Assembly: GCA_043779285.1 (NCBI GenBank)
Contig: JAYWEL010000099.1
Span: 1 to 26,057, forward strand
Source of the DNA: MGR-bin208 sp043779285
GTDB lineage: Bacteria; Bacteroidota; Bacteroidia; Chitinophagales; Chitinophagaceae
Length of the DNA stretch: 26,057 bases
Direction of reading: 5' to 3'
Shown here: piece by piece, positions 7,653 through 15,158 of the stretch
Position numbering within the stretch: position 1 is the first letter of the stretch
How the letters are laid out: every line of letters begins with the position of its first letter
Made by a program: the position numbers and the translations under genes
The notes under the pieces: generated by a model
Told to the model about the DNA's origin: nothing
What the model saw: only the letters and a program-made list of their open reading frames with translations
Databases searched by the model: none

Positions 7653-7704
7653 GTTGTATATTCTCAAAAAGTATTTTGTCATTCAATTGAATAATAATCA
7701 AGCC

Positions 7705-8313
7705 ATGTTATTTCTTCATGTACATCCCGATAATCCACAACCAAGGAATATAACTACCATTGTAGACGTGTTGAGAAAAGGTGGTGTGATTATTTATCCT
7801 ACCGATACCATTTATGGATTGGGCTGTAGCATTTACGAACATAAAGCAATTGAAAAAATTTGTTGGCTAAAGCAAATTGTACCGGCAAAAGCGAACCTTT
7901 CCATGATTTGTTATGATCTGAGCAATCTGAGCGATTTTGCAAAACAAATTTCTACGCCAACATACCGGATGCTGAAAGATCATCTACCCGGACCGTATAC
8001 CTTTATTTTGCCAGCCAGTAAACAGGTTCCTAAAATTCTACAAACAAAAAAAGATACTATCGGTATACGTATACCGAATAATAATATTACCAGAGCAATT
8101 GTAAAAGAGTTGGGGCATCCAATTTTGAGTGCATCATTACCTGGCGAAATGGTGGAAGATTATACCGATCCCGATGTGATGGTGGAAAATTTTAGAAATG
8201 ATGTTGACATAGTTGTCCATGGTGGTATTGGGAGTATGATTGCTTCAACGATTATAGACTGTACCGGGGATTTGCCGGAAATGATCAGGCAGGGTGCGGG
8301 TATTTGGGAATAA
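7705..8313 (+). CDS. Sua5/YciO/YrdC family protein (YciO-like)
   Basis: A 202-residue YrdC-fold protein. The family's characterised members (TsaC/Sua5) make L-threonylcarbamoyladenylate for the t6A37 modification of tRNA. Visible elements are GGVIIYPTDTIYGLGC (26-41), KANLSMICYDLSNL, IGIRIPNN, SASLPGEMVED and STIIDCTGD near the end. The canonical K-x-R-x-x-K substrate loop is not obvious (WLKQIVPAKANLS), so this may be the YciO branch, whose role is less certain than TsaC. An in-frame TTG at 7651 sits in the upstream terminator, so the ATG at 7705 is chosen. It converges on rnhB. Confidence 0.85.
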   Translation: MLFLHVHPDNPQPRNITTIVDVLRKGGVIIYPTDTIYGLGCSIYEHKAIEKICWLKQIVPAKANLSMICYDLSNLSDFAKQISTPTYRMLKDHLPGPYTFILPASKQVPKILQTKKDTIGIRIPNNNITRAIVKELGHPILSASLPGEMVEDYTDPDVMVENFRNDVDIVVHGGIGSMIASTIIDCTGDLPEMIRQGAGIWE

Positions 8314-8388
8314 AAAAAATTCCTTATAAAATTCCTTTCAGCAAAATGGTTGAATTAACAGGTAGTGAGATAGGTAGATTTTTTTATG

Positions 8389-8979
8389 TTACGATATACT
8401 TTCATCATCTTTCAACCGAAAACTTTTTCGATGAATCGGGGTAAGTCCAAATTTTTTTATAGCCATCCGATGTTCCAAAGTGCCATAGCCTTTATTTTTC
8501 TGCCAATTATAAAATGGATGTTTTTTGTGAAGCTTCAGCATAAAATCATCCCGGTACGTTTTTGCTAAAATACTTGCTGCAGCAATCGAAGCATATAATG
8601 AATCGCCTTTTATAAAACATTTATGTAAAATGTTTTTGTGCTGGATAAACCGGTTTCCATCAATCAATAAAAATGCAGGTTTGACATGAAGTTTATCAAC
8701 AGCCAGATGCATGGCTTTTATGGAGGCTTGTAAAATATTGATTTGATCAATTTCTTTTTGACCTACTTTGGCAACTGCATAAGCTACTGCATTTTCTTCA
8801 ATATAGGTTCTTAAAAGAAACCGGTTCTTTTCATTCACCTGTTTTGAATCGTTCAGTAAAGGATGAAAAAAATCTGTTGGCAATATTACAGCTGCTGCAA
8901 ATACAGGCCCTGCGAGGCAACCCCTGCCCGCTTCGTCGCAACCCGCCTCTGTCAATTCTGTTTGAAATTGTAATTTCAA
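8389..8979 (-). CDS. rnhB: Ribonuclease HII
   Basis: A 196-residue endonuclease that cleaves RNA in RNA-DNA hybrids and at single ribonucleotides misincorporated into DNA. The four acidic catalytic residues are present: Asp15 and Glu16 in AGCDEAGRG, Asp107 in LLIDGN and Asp126 in KGDSLYASIAAASILAK. Length and motif order are standard for bacterial RNase HII. It is transcribed divergently from the Crp/Fnr gene, with a 77-base gap, and a TAnnTTTG box lies 14 bases before its start. No oddities. Confidence 0.96.
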   Translation of the reverse strand: MKLQFQTELTEAGCDEAGRGCLAGPVFAAAVILPTDFFHPLLNDSKQVNEKNRFLLRTYIEENAVAYAVAKVGQKEIDQINILQASIKAMHLAVDKLHVKPAFLLIDGNRFIQHKNILHKCFIKGDSLYASIAAASILAKTYRDDFMLKLHKKHPFYNWQKNKGYGTLEHRMAIKKFGLTPIHRKSFRLKDDESIS

Positions 8980-8993
8980 GTAAATGATTTTAT

Positions 8994-9001
8994 CAAAAAT
9001 A
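8994..9001 (-). promoter_or_regulatory. Candidate -7 box for rnhB
   Basis: On the minus strand TATTTTTG (9001-8994) matches TAnnTTTG and lies 14 bases upstream of the rnhB ATG. No well-spaced -33 TTG is seen; the nearest is 27 bases away. Confidence 0.4.
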
Positions 9002-9056
9002 AGTGAAGATTTGTTTGCTTTATTTGTTCAACTTTACATTTATTAAATTGATTGAT

Positions 9057-9689
9057 ATGGATCAGGAAGTATTTGAAAATTTATACGGAGGATTTGAATC
9101 TGAATTGAAAGATGAAATGATCAAGACCAGTGAGATACTTCAATTTAAAGAAGGAGATCAGTTGATGCGAACCGGTCAGTATTTTAAATCTACGATGTTG
9201 CTGGTGGAAGGATTAGTAAAAGTATACCGGGAAGATGACGAAGGCCATGAGTTTTTCATGTATTATCTCGAACCGGGGAATGCCTGTGCATTAAGTATGG
9301 TGTGTGCCATCAAACAGGAAACAAGCCAGATTATGGCCAAAGCCGTAAAGGATACTGAAGTCATTGCCATACCGTTGAAATATATGGACCAGTGGATGGC
9401 GAAATATAAAACATGGTATCATTTTGTTTTGGAAACATATAGAACAAGGTTTGAGGAAATATTGTTGACATTGGATCATATTGCATTCAGGGCTATGGAT
9501 GAGCGGCTGGAATTTTATTTAAAAAGACATCAGGATACATTGAAGTCGAATACGATTGAAATAAATCATCAGCAAATTGCCGATGAATTAAACTCATCAA
9601 GAGAAGTGATATCCAGGTTATTGAAGAAAATGGAGCAATTAGGAAAACTGAAACTCAACCGGAACTCCATTGAAATAATCAGCCTCTAA
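9057..9689 (+). CDS. Crp/Fnr family transcriptional regulator
   Basis: A 210-residue regulator with an N-terminal cyclic-nucleotide-binding-type beta barrel (about residues 5-120), a long dimerisation helix and a C-terminal winged helix-turn-helix (about 168-192: NHQQIADELNSSREVISRLLKKM). The four-cysteine cluster of FNR is absent; only Cys77 and Cys83 stand out, so a thiol-based signal is possible but unproven. A GTG at 9003 would add 18 hydrophobic residues, and the ATG at 9057 is preferred. It lies immediately upstream of an MBL-rhodanese remnant, a rhodanese and two YeeE/YedE genes, a recurrent Bacteroidota neighbourhood for sulfur handling. A palindromic operator follows at 9698-9709. 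Confidence 0.9.
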   Translation: MDQEVFENLYGGFESELKDEMIKTSEILQFKEGDQLMRTGQYFKSTMLLVEGLVKVYREDDEGHEFFMYYLEPGNACALSMVCAIKQETSQIMAKAVKDTEVIAIPLKYMDQWMAKYKTWYHFVLETYRTRFEEILLTLDHIAFRAMDERLEFYLKRHQDTLKSNTIEINHQQIADELNSSREVISRLLKKMEQLGKLKLNRNSIEIISL

Positions 9690-9697
9690 TAGTTTTG

Positions 9698-9709
9698 TGA
9701 CAAATGTCA
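9698..9709. promoter_or_regulatory. Crp/Fnr-type operator TGACA-AA-TGTCA
   Basis: TGACAAATGTCA is a 12-base inverted repeat with two perfect 5-base arms, placed 8 bases after the regulator's stop codon and ahead of the sulfur genes. A partial -7 box (GAAGTTTG, 9733-9740) lies downstream; if it is used, the palindrome would be centred near -42, the position of a class II activator site. Recognition by the adjacent Crp/Fnr protein is inference from symmetry and position. Confidence 0.6.
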
Positions 9710-9770
9710 TCGTAGGCTTTATTAAATTTTAAGAAGTTTGCATTTCATTACAATCAGAAAAATTAGTAAG

Positions 9771-9947
9771 ATGATTATAGAAAAAATTTATACCGGTTGC
9801 CTTGCACAAGGTGCTTACTAATCGAAAGTGATGAAGAAGCTGTGGTTATTAATCCGCTTTGTGAAGGGATGTTATATTTACAAAACGGCAAAAGAATCAG
9901 GAAAAATTGAGCTGACAGATTATGTTTGCCCGACAACTTTAGTATAA
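9771..9947 (+). pseudogene. Remnant of MBL-fold hydrolase/rhodanese fusion gene
   Basis: The two ends of a gene that normally encodes a protein of roughly 450-470 residues survive here, fused. The first 16 codons read MIIEKIYTGCLAQGAY, the typical N-terminus of Bacteroidota MBL-rhodanese proteins, followed by an in-frame TAA (9819-9821). Loss of one base there moves the homology to the next frame: IESDEEAVVINPL from 9821. The tail, back in the ATG frame, reads AKESGKIELTDYVCPTTLV and a stop at 9945-9947, the typical C-terminus of the same family. The metal-binding HxHxDH region and both rhodanese domains are missing. Thus a large internal deletion plus a frameshift destroyed the gene. The related intact enzymes act on persulfides. 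Family assignment is from memory of the conserved ends. Confidence 0.8.
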
Positions 9948-9966
9948 TAATTTAAAAAATATCGAC

Positions 9967-10272
9967 ATGAAAATTTGGGATTTTTTATTTGGATCAAAAA
10001 TAAATTTTAAAGAACTGATTGACCAGGGTGCATTGATATTAGATGTGCGAACACCGGCTGAATATCGAACAGGAAACATCAAAGGTTCGATGAATATAAG
10101 TGCAGAGCAAGTACCCGCAACGGTAAGTGATTTTATTAAAATGAAAAAAACAATCATCACGGTATGTCGTTCGGGTGCACGGAGTGGCATGGCCGCTGAT
10201 TATTTAAGATCGGCAGGAGTCGATGTACATAATGGAGGAGCCTGGAACTCGCTTCAGAAAAGAATTGTTTAA
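9967..10272 (+). CDS. Single-domain rhodanese-like protein
   Basis: A 101-residue rhodanese that should carry sulfane sulfur as a persulfide on Cys67 in the loop VCRSGARSG. ILDVRTPAEYRTGNIKGSMNIS is the usual upstream half of the domain. There is no signal peptide or membrane segment, so it is cytoplasmic. It starts 19 bases after the stop of the MBL-rhodanese remnant and 56 bases before the first YeeE/YedE gene, all on one strand. It may accept sulfur imported by the transporter pair, and may be the only rhodanese of this cluster still functional. That is inference from context. Confidence 0.92.
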   Translation: MKIWDFLFGSKINFKELIDQGALILDVRTPAEYRTGNIKGSMNISAEQVPATVSDFIKMKKTIITVCRSGARSGMAADYLRSAGVDVHNGGAWNSLQKRIV

Positions 10273-10328
10273 ACAGAATAGTATATTTATAGTCATAACT
10301 TTTTTCCAACACATAAATTGAAACGAAA

Positions 10329-10898
10329 ATGAATTTTATAGAATGGATTAGTCAACCATGGCCATGGTATGTTGCGGGTCCTTTGATTGGGCTTACTGTA
10401 CCGGTCTTTTTCCTTATTGGAAATAAATCTTTCGGCATTTCCTCTTCCTTAAGACATGTTTGTGCCGCCTGTCTTCCTGCTAATATTTCTTTTTTTAAAT
10501 ATGATTGGAAAAAAGAAATATGGAACCTTTTATTTGTTGCCGGTATAATGTTTGGTGGCATATTGGCCGTTCTTTTTTTCAATAACCCCAACGAAGTTGC
10601 TTTACATCCCGATTTAATGAAGGATCTGAACCAGTATGGCATTACTGATTTTAATGGGCTGGTACCAGCTCAACTTTTTAGCTGGGAAAATCTTTTCACA
10701 TTAAAAGGATTTATCATGATTGTGGTTGGAGGATTTCTGGTAGGATTTGGTACCCGTTATGCCGGTGGTTGTACTTCGGGTCATGCTATTTCCGGCCTTT
10801 CGCAATTACAGTGGCCATCATTGGTAGCAACCATGAGCTTTATGGTTGGAGGTTTTCTGGTAGCCAATTTTGTCATCCCTTTTATTCTTTCTTTATAA
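10329..10898 (+). CDS. YeeE/YedE family transporter, first half
   Basis: A 189-residue membrane protein of the YeeE/YedE (TsuA/PmpA-like) family, whose characterised member takes up thiosulfate. Hydrophobic helices lie at about residues 13-31, 65-86, 126-144 and 160-188. The conserved motif GTRYAGGCTSGHAISGLSQL contains Cys148, the type of residue thought to pass sulfur through the pore; Cys45 and Cys48 (HVCAAC) are additional. It is half the length of the fused TsuA-type protein, as is usual in Bacteroidota where two half-genes stand in tandem. The second half begins 30 bases downstream. The substrate is inferred from family and neighbours. Confidence 0.9.
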   Translation: MNFIEWISQPWPWYVAGPLIGLTVPVFFLIGNKSFGISSSLRHVCAACLPANISFFKYDWKKEIWNLLFVAGIMFGGILAVLFFNNPNEVALHPDLMKDLNQYGITDFNGLVPAQLFSWENLFTLKGFIMIVVGGFLVGFGTRYAGGCTSGHAISGLSQLQWPSLVATMSFMVGGFLVANFVIPFILSL

Positions 10899-10928
10899 AA
10901 GGTCACATTCAAAACAAATAATAAAACA

Positions 10929-11465
10929 ATGGAAAATACAGATACTATAAAGTCAGCAAATCAGCATAAAGGATTTTTAGAAACCAATACCGATTTCGAA
11001 ACTAGGTCTTTGGATTCAGTCTGTGTCAATGAGTCTGCATTGAATCATCCTGCCTGGTATAATTTAAAATACATGGTAGCTGGTGTTGTATTCGGCATTT
11101 TTTTAGTAAAAGCCGAAGTCATTTCCTGGTTCAGGATACAGGAGATGTTCAGGTTGGAGAGTTTTCACATGTATGGAGTTATAGGTTCGGCTGTAATGGT
11201 TGGTGCTTTGTCTGTCTGGCTGATCAAAAAATTTAAGGTTAAAACCATTTATAACGAACCTATTGAGTTCGTTGATAAAAAATTCAACAAAGGGCAGATT
11301 TACGGTGGTTTAATATTTGGTTTTGGATGGGCTATTACCGGTGCATGTCCCGGACCACTATTTGCACAATTAGGAACAGGTGCAACCGTGATTGCCGTAA
11401 CATTGCTGAGTGCCATAGCCGGTACCTGGGTTTATGGGTATTTCAGAGATAAGCTTCCTCATTAA
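10929..11465 (+). CDS. YeeE/YedE family transporter, second half
   Basis: A 178-residue partner of the preceding gene. After a hydrophilic N-terminus of about 40 residues come four helices at about 45-62, 80-99, 123-142 and 148-170. The motif GWAITGACPGPLFAQLG carries Cys140, the counterpart of the conserved cysteine in the first half. The two halves probably pair to form one sulfur-compound channel or transporter. The order Crp/Fnr regulator, rhodanese, YeeE, YeeE on one strand supports an operon under the palindrome at 9698-9709. The polar N-terminal extension is longer than the core needs; its role is unknown. Confidence 0.9.
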   Translation: MENTDTIKSANQHKGFLETNTDFETRSLDSVCVNESALNHPAWYNLKYMVAGVVFGIFLVKAEVISWFRIQEMFRLESFHMYGVIGSAVMVGALSVWLIKKFKVKTIYNEPIEFVDKKFNKGQIYGGLIFGFGWAITGACPGPLFAQLGTGATVIAVTLLSAIAGTWVYGYFRDKLPH

Positions 11466-11557
11466 ATGAAATAATCAATTGTGTTACTTTTAATAAGAAG
11501 GATAACTTTTTATTTAGCCTGCTGATATATTTCATGTAAAAGTTGTTGTTCACCCGT

Positions 11558-11565
11558 TAACTTTG
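11558..11565 (+). promoter_or_regulatory. -7 box directly before the heme A synthase start
   Basis: TAACTTTG matches TAnnTTTG and ends only six bases before the ATG at 11572. If used, transcription would begin at or within a few bases of the start codon, giving a leaderless or nearly leaderless mRNA. No clear -33 TTG stands at the usual spacing. Confidence 0.5.
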
Positions 11566-11571
11566 CCCACC

Positions 11572-12645
11572 ATGAATAGGCCTTCCGTAATTAAATCAAA
11601 CAGGTATGTGGCAACCTGGATTTTCGTTGGCGTTGCCATGCTCATCATTCAGGTATTGTTGGGAGGTGTCACCCGGCTAACGGGTTCCGGATTATCTATC
11701 ACGCAATGGGATGTAATAACAGGCGTTATTCCACCAATGACAGAATCACAATGGGTACTGGAGTTTTCCAAATACCAGCAATCCCCGCAATTTCATTACC
11801 TGAATTTTCATTTTAGCATTTCCGATTTCAAATTTATTTTTTTCTGGGAATGGTTTCACCGTTTGTGGGCAAGGCTTATCGGTCTTGTTTTTCTGATTGG
11901 TTTTTTCTGGCTGCTGAAAAAAAAGCATCTGAAAAAAGAAATGATCAAACCATTGTTGATCCTCTTTCTTTTAGGAGCTGTACAGGGAGCAGTAGGTTGG
12001 ATCATGGTTGCCAGCGGACTGACTGGCGATGCTATTTATGTGCGTCCAACTAAATTGACTTTGCATTTTATTTTTGCCATGGTATTAGTGGTAGCAGCTT
12101 TCTGGTTTGGTTTGAAACTGATTGTACATGATAAATCAAAACTTCAAAATAAAACCTTGAGTTTGCTGACCAATAGCATGATTTTTATATTAACTGTTCA
12201 ATTGATTTTTGGAGCCTTGATGGCTGGACATAAAGCTGCAACAGCCGCACCAACCTGGCCCGATATCAATGGGTCTTTTTTCCCCGAGTCGCTTTTTAGA
12301 ATCAATCCATGGCTGATGAACTTCATTGAAAATACACAGATGATTCATTTCGTACACCGTAACCTGGCATACGTTTTAGTGGTGCTTACTATAGGATGGA
12401 CATGGCATGCACTAAAAATTAAAACTTCTTCATCCCTTCTGAATAAATCTATTTTTTACCCGGTAGTTTTAGTAAGCATCCAGGTTCTGCTTGGTATTGC
12501 CGCATTACTGACTAGTGTAAAAATTATTCCCGGCCATTGGGCCATGTTTGAATGGATGGCACAGTTACACCAATTAGTTGCCATGCTGTATTTATTGTCA
12601 CTTGTTTTAATAGCGTATCTGTTAAATTTCAAAAAAAATAATTAG
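11572..12645 (+). CDS. ctaA: Heme A synthase (COX15/CtaA family)
   Basis: A 357-residue membrane protein that oxidises the C8 methyl of heme O to the formyl group of heme A, needed for aa3-type cytochrome c oxidase. About eight membrane helices are evident. Signature elements are GGVTRLTGSGLSITQW (31-46), EWFHR with His96, LTLHF with His165, VHRN with His262 and QLHQ with His333, the four histidines expected as heme ligands in the duplicated four-helix bundles. The length and the SITQW signature are like COX15. An upstream TTG at 11563 lies in the -7 box, so the ATG is used. It stands alone here, away from any ctaB or oxidase genes. Confidence 0.93.
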   Translation: MNRPSVIKSNRYVATWIFVGVAMLIIQVLLGGVTRLTGSGLSITQWDVITGVIPPMTESQWVLEFSKYQQSPQFHYLNFHFSISDFKFIFFWEWFHRLWARLIGLVFLIGFFWLLKKKHLKKEMIKPLLILFLLGAVQGAVGWIMVASGLTGDAIYVRPTKLTLHFIFAMVLVVAAFWFGLKLIVHDKSKLQNKTLSLLTNSMIFILTVQLIFGALMAGHKAATAAPTWPDINGSFFPESLFRINPWLMNFIENTQMIHFVHRNLAYVLVVLTIGWTWHALKIKTSSSLLNKSIFYPVVLVSIQVLLGIAALLTSVKIIPGHWAMFEWMAQLHQLVAMLYLLSLVLIAYLLNFKKNN

Positions 12646-12732
12646 CAACTCTTCAATTCAGGTTTGATGGTAGAATTTTTAGATAGTATATTTAATTACT
12701 AATCGATTATTCATTTCTAGTTTAATGCTAAC

Positions 12733-14964
12733 ATGATGAAAGCCTATTTGCGGGGTTTTATATATTCATTTCCTGTTCAATTGTTTTTTCTGCATATCAG
12801 AAAGTATCAGATATTGCTTTTTTTCTGGATATTTTTTATTGCCATTATCAGTGGGGGTGTGTTGAAAAATTTTGGGGCAGATTCCTTGTACCTGGCTCCC
12901 GAATATTTAGGAGCAACCAATTCGTTCAGCTTTGCTATTGTAGGAATATCTATCGGCATTTTTACCATGAGTTGGAACATCACCACCTTTATTTTATTTA
13001 CAAGACATTTTAAATTTCTGGCAACTACAACGAACCCATTTTTAAAATACTGTATTAATAACAGTATCGTACCAGTCATTTTTTTGTTATTCTATTTTTT
13101 CAAAGCATTTTCATTTAACCGGTTTAAAGAGTTATTACCCTTTTACGATGTAATATTTCTGGCTATTGGATTTATAGTAGGATTAATATTCCTTTTAATC
13201 ATATCGTTTTTTTATTTTTTTGGTGCCGACAAAACTATTTTCCGCACCATGTTGCCTATCATCAATGATCCGAAAGGGTATATAACGCACTTGCAAAAAA
13301 AATCTGTTTCTTACTCAGAAGGCCGGGCTTTAAAAGTAGAGTGGTATCTCGATTCACCCTTTTTCCGGATAAAAAAACCAAGAAATGTTTCTCATTATAC
13401 ACAAAGTTTTATCGACACCGTTTTTAAACGACACCATTTTGCAGCCGTAATTTCTATGTTTATTGCTTTCATTTTTCTTTTGGTTATTGGGTATTTTCTC
13501 GACATGAAAATTTTCCAGATTCCGGCCGCTGCCAGCATCACCATTTTTTTTGCATTATTAATCTGTGCATTTGGCGCCTTTGCTTATTTTCTGGAAAGTT
13601 GGGGAATTCCCATTTCCATCATACTGCTTTTTCTGGTAAATTTCTTATACCAAAAAGAATGGATAGACCCCCGAAATAAAGCGTATGGTTTAAATTATCA
13701 AAACAAAAATGAACGACCTGAATATTCAAAACAAGCTTTGTTTGCAATGATTAACAAAGACAGTATTGAAGCAGATCGAAAAAACATGATCCGCATTTTA
13801 AATAACTGGAAAGCCAAACAATCAGAAGACAAACCACAAATGATCATATTGAGTGTTAGTGGTGGTGGTCATCGGAGTGCTGCATTTACTATGAGAGTGT
13901 TACAGGAAATTGATAAGCATACAAAAGGGATGTTTCTTAATAAAACAGCACTAATCACGGGTGCCTCAGGCGGTATGTTGGGTGCAGCATATTTCCGTGA
14001 GTTATATGCGCTGCGAAAAAAAGGAGAAGAAATAGATTTGCAAAATGAAAAATATATAAATGATATCAGTGGCGATTTATTGAATCCGATGTTCTCTTCA
14101 TTTGTAGCCCGTGATCTGATCTCGCCTGCTCAAAAATTTCAGGTCGGAAAATATTCTTATATCAAAGATCGGGCTTATGCATTCGAAATGAAATTGAATG
14201 AAAATACAAGAGGGTTATTAAATAAGCAATTGAAGGATTATAAAAAAGCCGAATCGGATGCTTCAATACCATTGATGTTTTTAAATTCGGTAATTACAAG
14301 GGATGGCCGCAAAATGATTATCAGTACACAGCCCATTCGCTTTATGATGCAACCAAGGCAGGATCAAGAAAGGTTTGGTCCTATGGATCCCGATGCGATA
14401 GACTTTACTAATTTTTTCAAAAATCAGGATCCCTATAATTTACGAATGTTGACAGCCTTGCGTATGAATGCAACTTTCCCTTTTATATTACCCAATGTAT
14501 GGCTGCCTTCTTCCCCTGTGATAGATGTGATGGATGCGGGTATTCGGGATAATTACGGGCAAGAAACCTCCTTGCGTTTTATTGAATCTTTTGACGAATG
14601 GATCAGGGAAAATACTAGTGGTGTCATTATTATTCAAATAAGAGATAGGGCTGTGGGTGGGTGGGAACATCCGTTTTTAACTAACGATATCAGCGGTCAT
14701 TTAATAAAACCTTTTTTTCTTTTACAATACAACTGGTATAAGCTGATGGATTATAGCCAGAATGATATGCTAAGTTATTATTCAGAAAACAAGGACCATA
14801 ATATTCGTAAAATAATTTTTCAATACTCTTCTACCAATGAGGAAAATAAAGCGGCACTAAGCTTTCATCTTTCTAAACGGGAAAAAAATGACATTATCAA
14901 TGCCATAAAAAAAGAAGAGAATGAAAAAAGTTTTAATGTATTAAAAGCGTTGCTGAATTACTGA
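12733..14964 (+). CDS. Membrane-anchored patatin-like phospholipase
   Basis: A 743-residue protein with an N-terminal membrane half and a C-terminal patatin domain. Hydrophobic helices lie within about residues 28-160 and 235-308. The patatin domain runs from about 370: the oxyanion loop SVSGGGHRS, nucleophile Ser412 in GASGG, and the dyad aspartate Asp601 in MDAGIRDNYG. Such enzymes are serine lipid acyl hydrolases with a Ser-Asp dyad. The dyad motif here is D-A-G rather than the common D-G-G/A. The substrate, probably membrane phospholipid or lysophospholipid, is inferred. A second ATG follows immediately, so the start is uncertain by one codon. It stands between heme A synthase and the his operon without visible links. 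Confidence 0.85.
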   Translation: MMKAYLRGFIYSFPVQLFFLHIRKYQILLFFWIFFIAIISGGVLKNFGADSLYLAPEYLGATNSFSFAIVGISIGIFTMSWNITTFILFTRHFKFLATTTNPFLKYCINNSIVPVIFLLFYFFKAFSFNRFKELLPFYDVIFLAIGFIVGLIFLLIISFFYFFGADKTIFRTMLPIINDPKGYITHLQKKSVSYSEGRALKVEWYLDSPFFRIKKPRNVSHYTQSFIDTVFKRHHFAAVISMFIAFIFLLVIGYFLDMKIFQIPAAASITIFFALLICAFGAFAYFLESWGIPISIILLFLVNFLYQKEWIDPRNKAYGLNYQNKNERPEYSKQALFAMINKDSIEADRKNMIRILNNWKAKQSEDKPQMIILSVSGGGHRSAAFTMRVLQEIDKHTKGMFLNKTALITGASGGMLGAAYFRELYALRKKGEEIDLQNEKYINDISGDLLNPMFSSFVARDLISPAQKFQVGKYSYIKDRAYAFEMKLNENTRGLLNKQLKDYKKAESDASIPLMFLNSVITRDGRKMIISTQPIRFMMQPRQDQERFGPMDPDAIDFTNFFKNQDPYNLRMLTALRMNATFPFILPNVWLPSSPVIDVMDAGIRDNYGQETSLRFIESFDEWIRENTSGVIIIQIRDRAVGGWEHPFLTNDISGHLIKPFFLLQYNWYKLMDYSQNDMLSYYSENKDHNIRKIIFQYSSTNEENKAALSFHLSKREKNDIINAIKKEENEKSFNVLKALLNY

Positions 14965-15000
14965 TATGAAATAAAAGCTGACTGGAAATTAAAAAAAGTT

Positions 15001-15008
15001 TATTTTAG
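15001..15008 (+). promoter_or_regulatory. Weak -7 box of the his operon
   Basis: TATTTTAG differs from TAnnTTTG at one position and lies 15 bases before the leader-peptide ATG at 15023. No convincing -33 TTG is present. Some promoter must lie between the patatin stop at 14964 and the leader; this is the best candidate. Confidence 0.35.
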
Positions 15009-15022
15009 CAGTTCGAAACAAC

Positions 15023-15073
15023 ATGAAAAGACATTTACACATACATCATCATCATTTCTATCCCACCAGGTAA
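15023..15073 (+). CDS. hisL: His operon leader peptide
   Basis: A 16-residue ORF, MKRHLHIHHHHFYPTR, with six histidines (positions 4, 6 and 8-11), too short for usual ORF calling. Its codons 15044-15055 are four CAT in a row. It lies 85 bases before hisG and ahead of a perfect terminator, the arrangement of his leader peptides in enterobacteria. Its stop codon TAA (15071-15073) falls inside the segment GGTAAGC that can act as antiterminator. A ribosome waiting for charged tRNA-His at the CAT run would leave that segment free; a ribosome reaching the stop would cover it. The symbol is used by analogy in function, not homology. Confidence 0.85.
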   Translation: MKRHLHIHHHHFYPTR

Positions 15074-15128
15074 GCAGGTATGATATTGTGTAATTAAACC
15101 ATAAACAATATTAATCGAAGGGCTTACC
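15069..15128 (+). promoter_or_regulatory. Antiterminator pairing of the his attenuator
   Basis: GGTAAGC (15069-15075) is the exact complement of GCTTACC (15122-15128), the left arm of the terminator hairpin. This 7-bp pairing excludes the terminator. The first segment is part of a 9-base direct repeat, CAGGTAAGC, found again at 15132-15140 in the terminator's right arm, which is why both compete for the same partner. The segment begins 13 bases after the last histidine codon of the leader. Confidence 0.75.
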
Positions 15129-15147
15129 AAACAGGTAAGCCCTTTTT
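15120..15147 (+). terminator. Terminator hairpin of the his attenuator
   Basis: GGGCTTACC (15120-15128), loop AAACA, GGTAAGCCC (15134-15142) form a perfect 9-bp stem followed by five T (15143-15147), 11 bases before the hisG start. Its position between leader peptide and first structural gene marks it as an attenuator rather than an operon end. Confidence 0.9.
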
Positions 15148-15158
15148 ATTTTAAGTAT

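Noticed and set aside
7651..7704. Upstream TTG start for the Sua5/YciO protein
   Set aside because: The codon lies in the T run of the korB terminator, and the extra 18 residues do not look like the family; the ATG at 7705 fits.
11466..11520. Terminator after the second YeeE gene
   Set aside because: GTTAC and GATAAC near 11480-11508 can pair only weakly with a bulge; not strong enough to call despite a following T-rich stretch.
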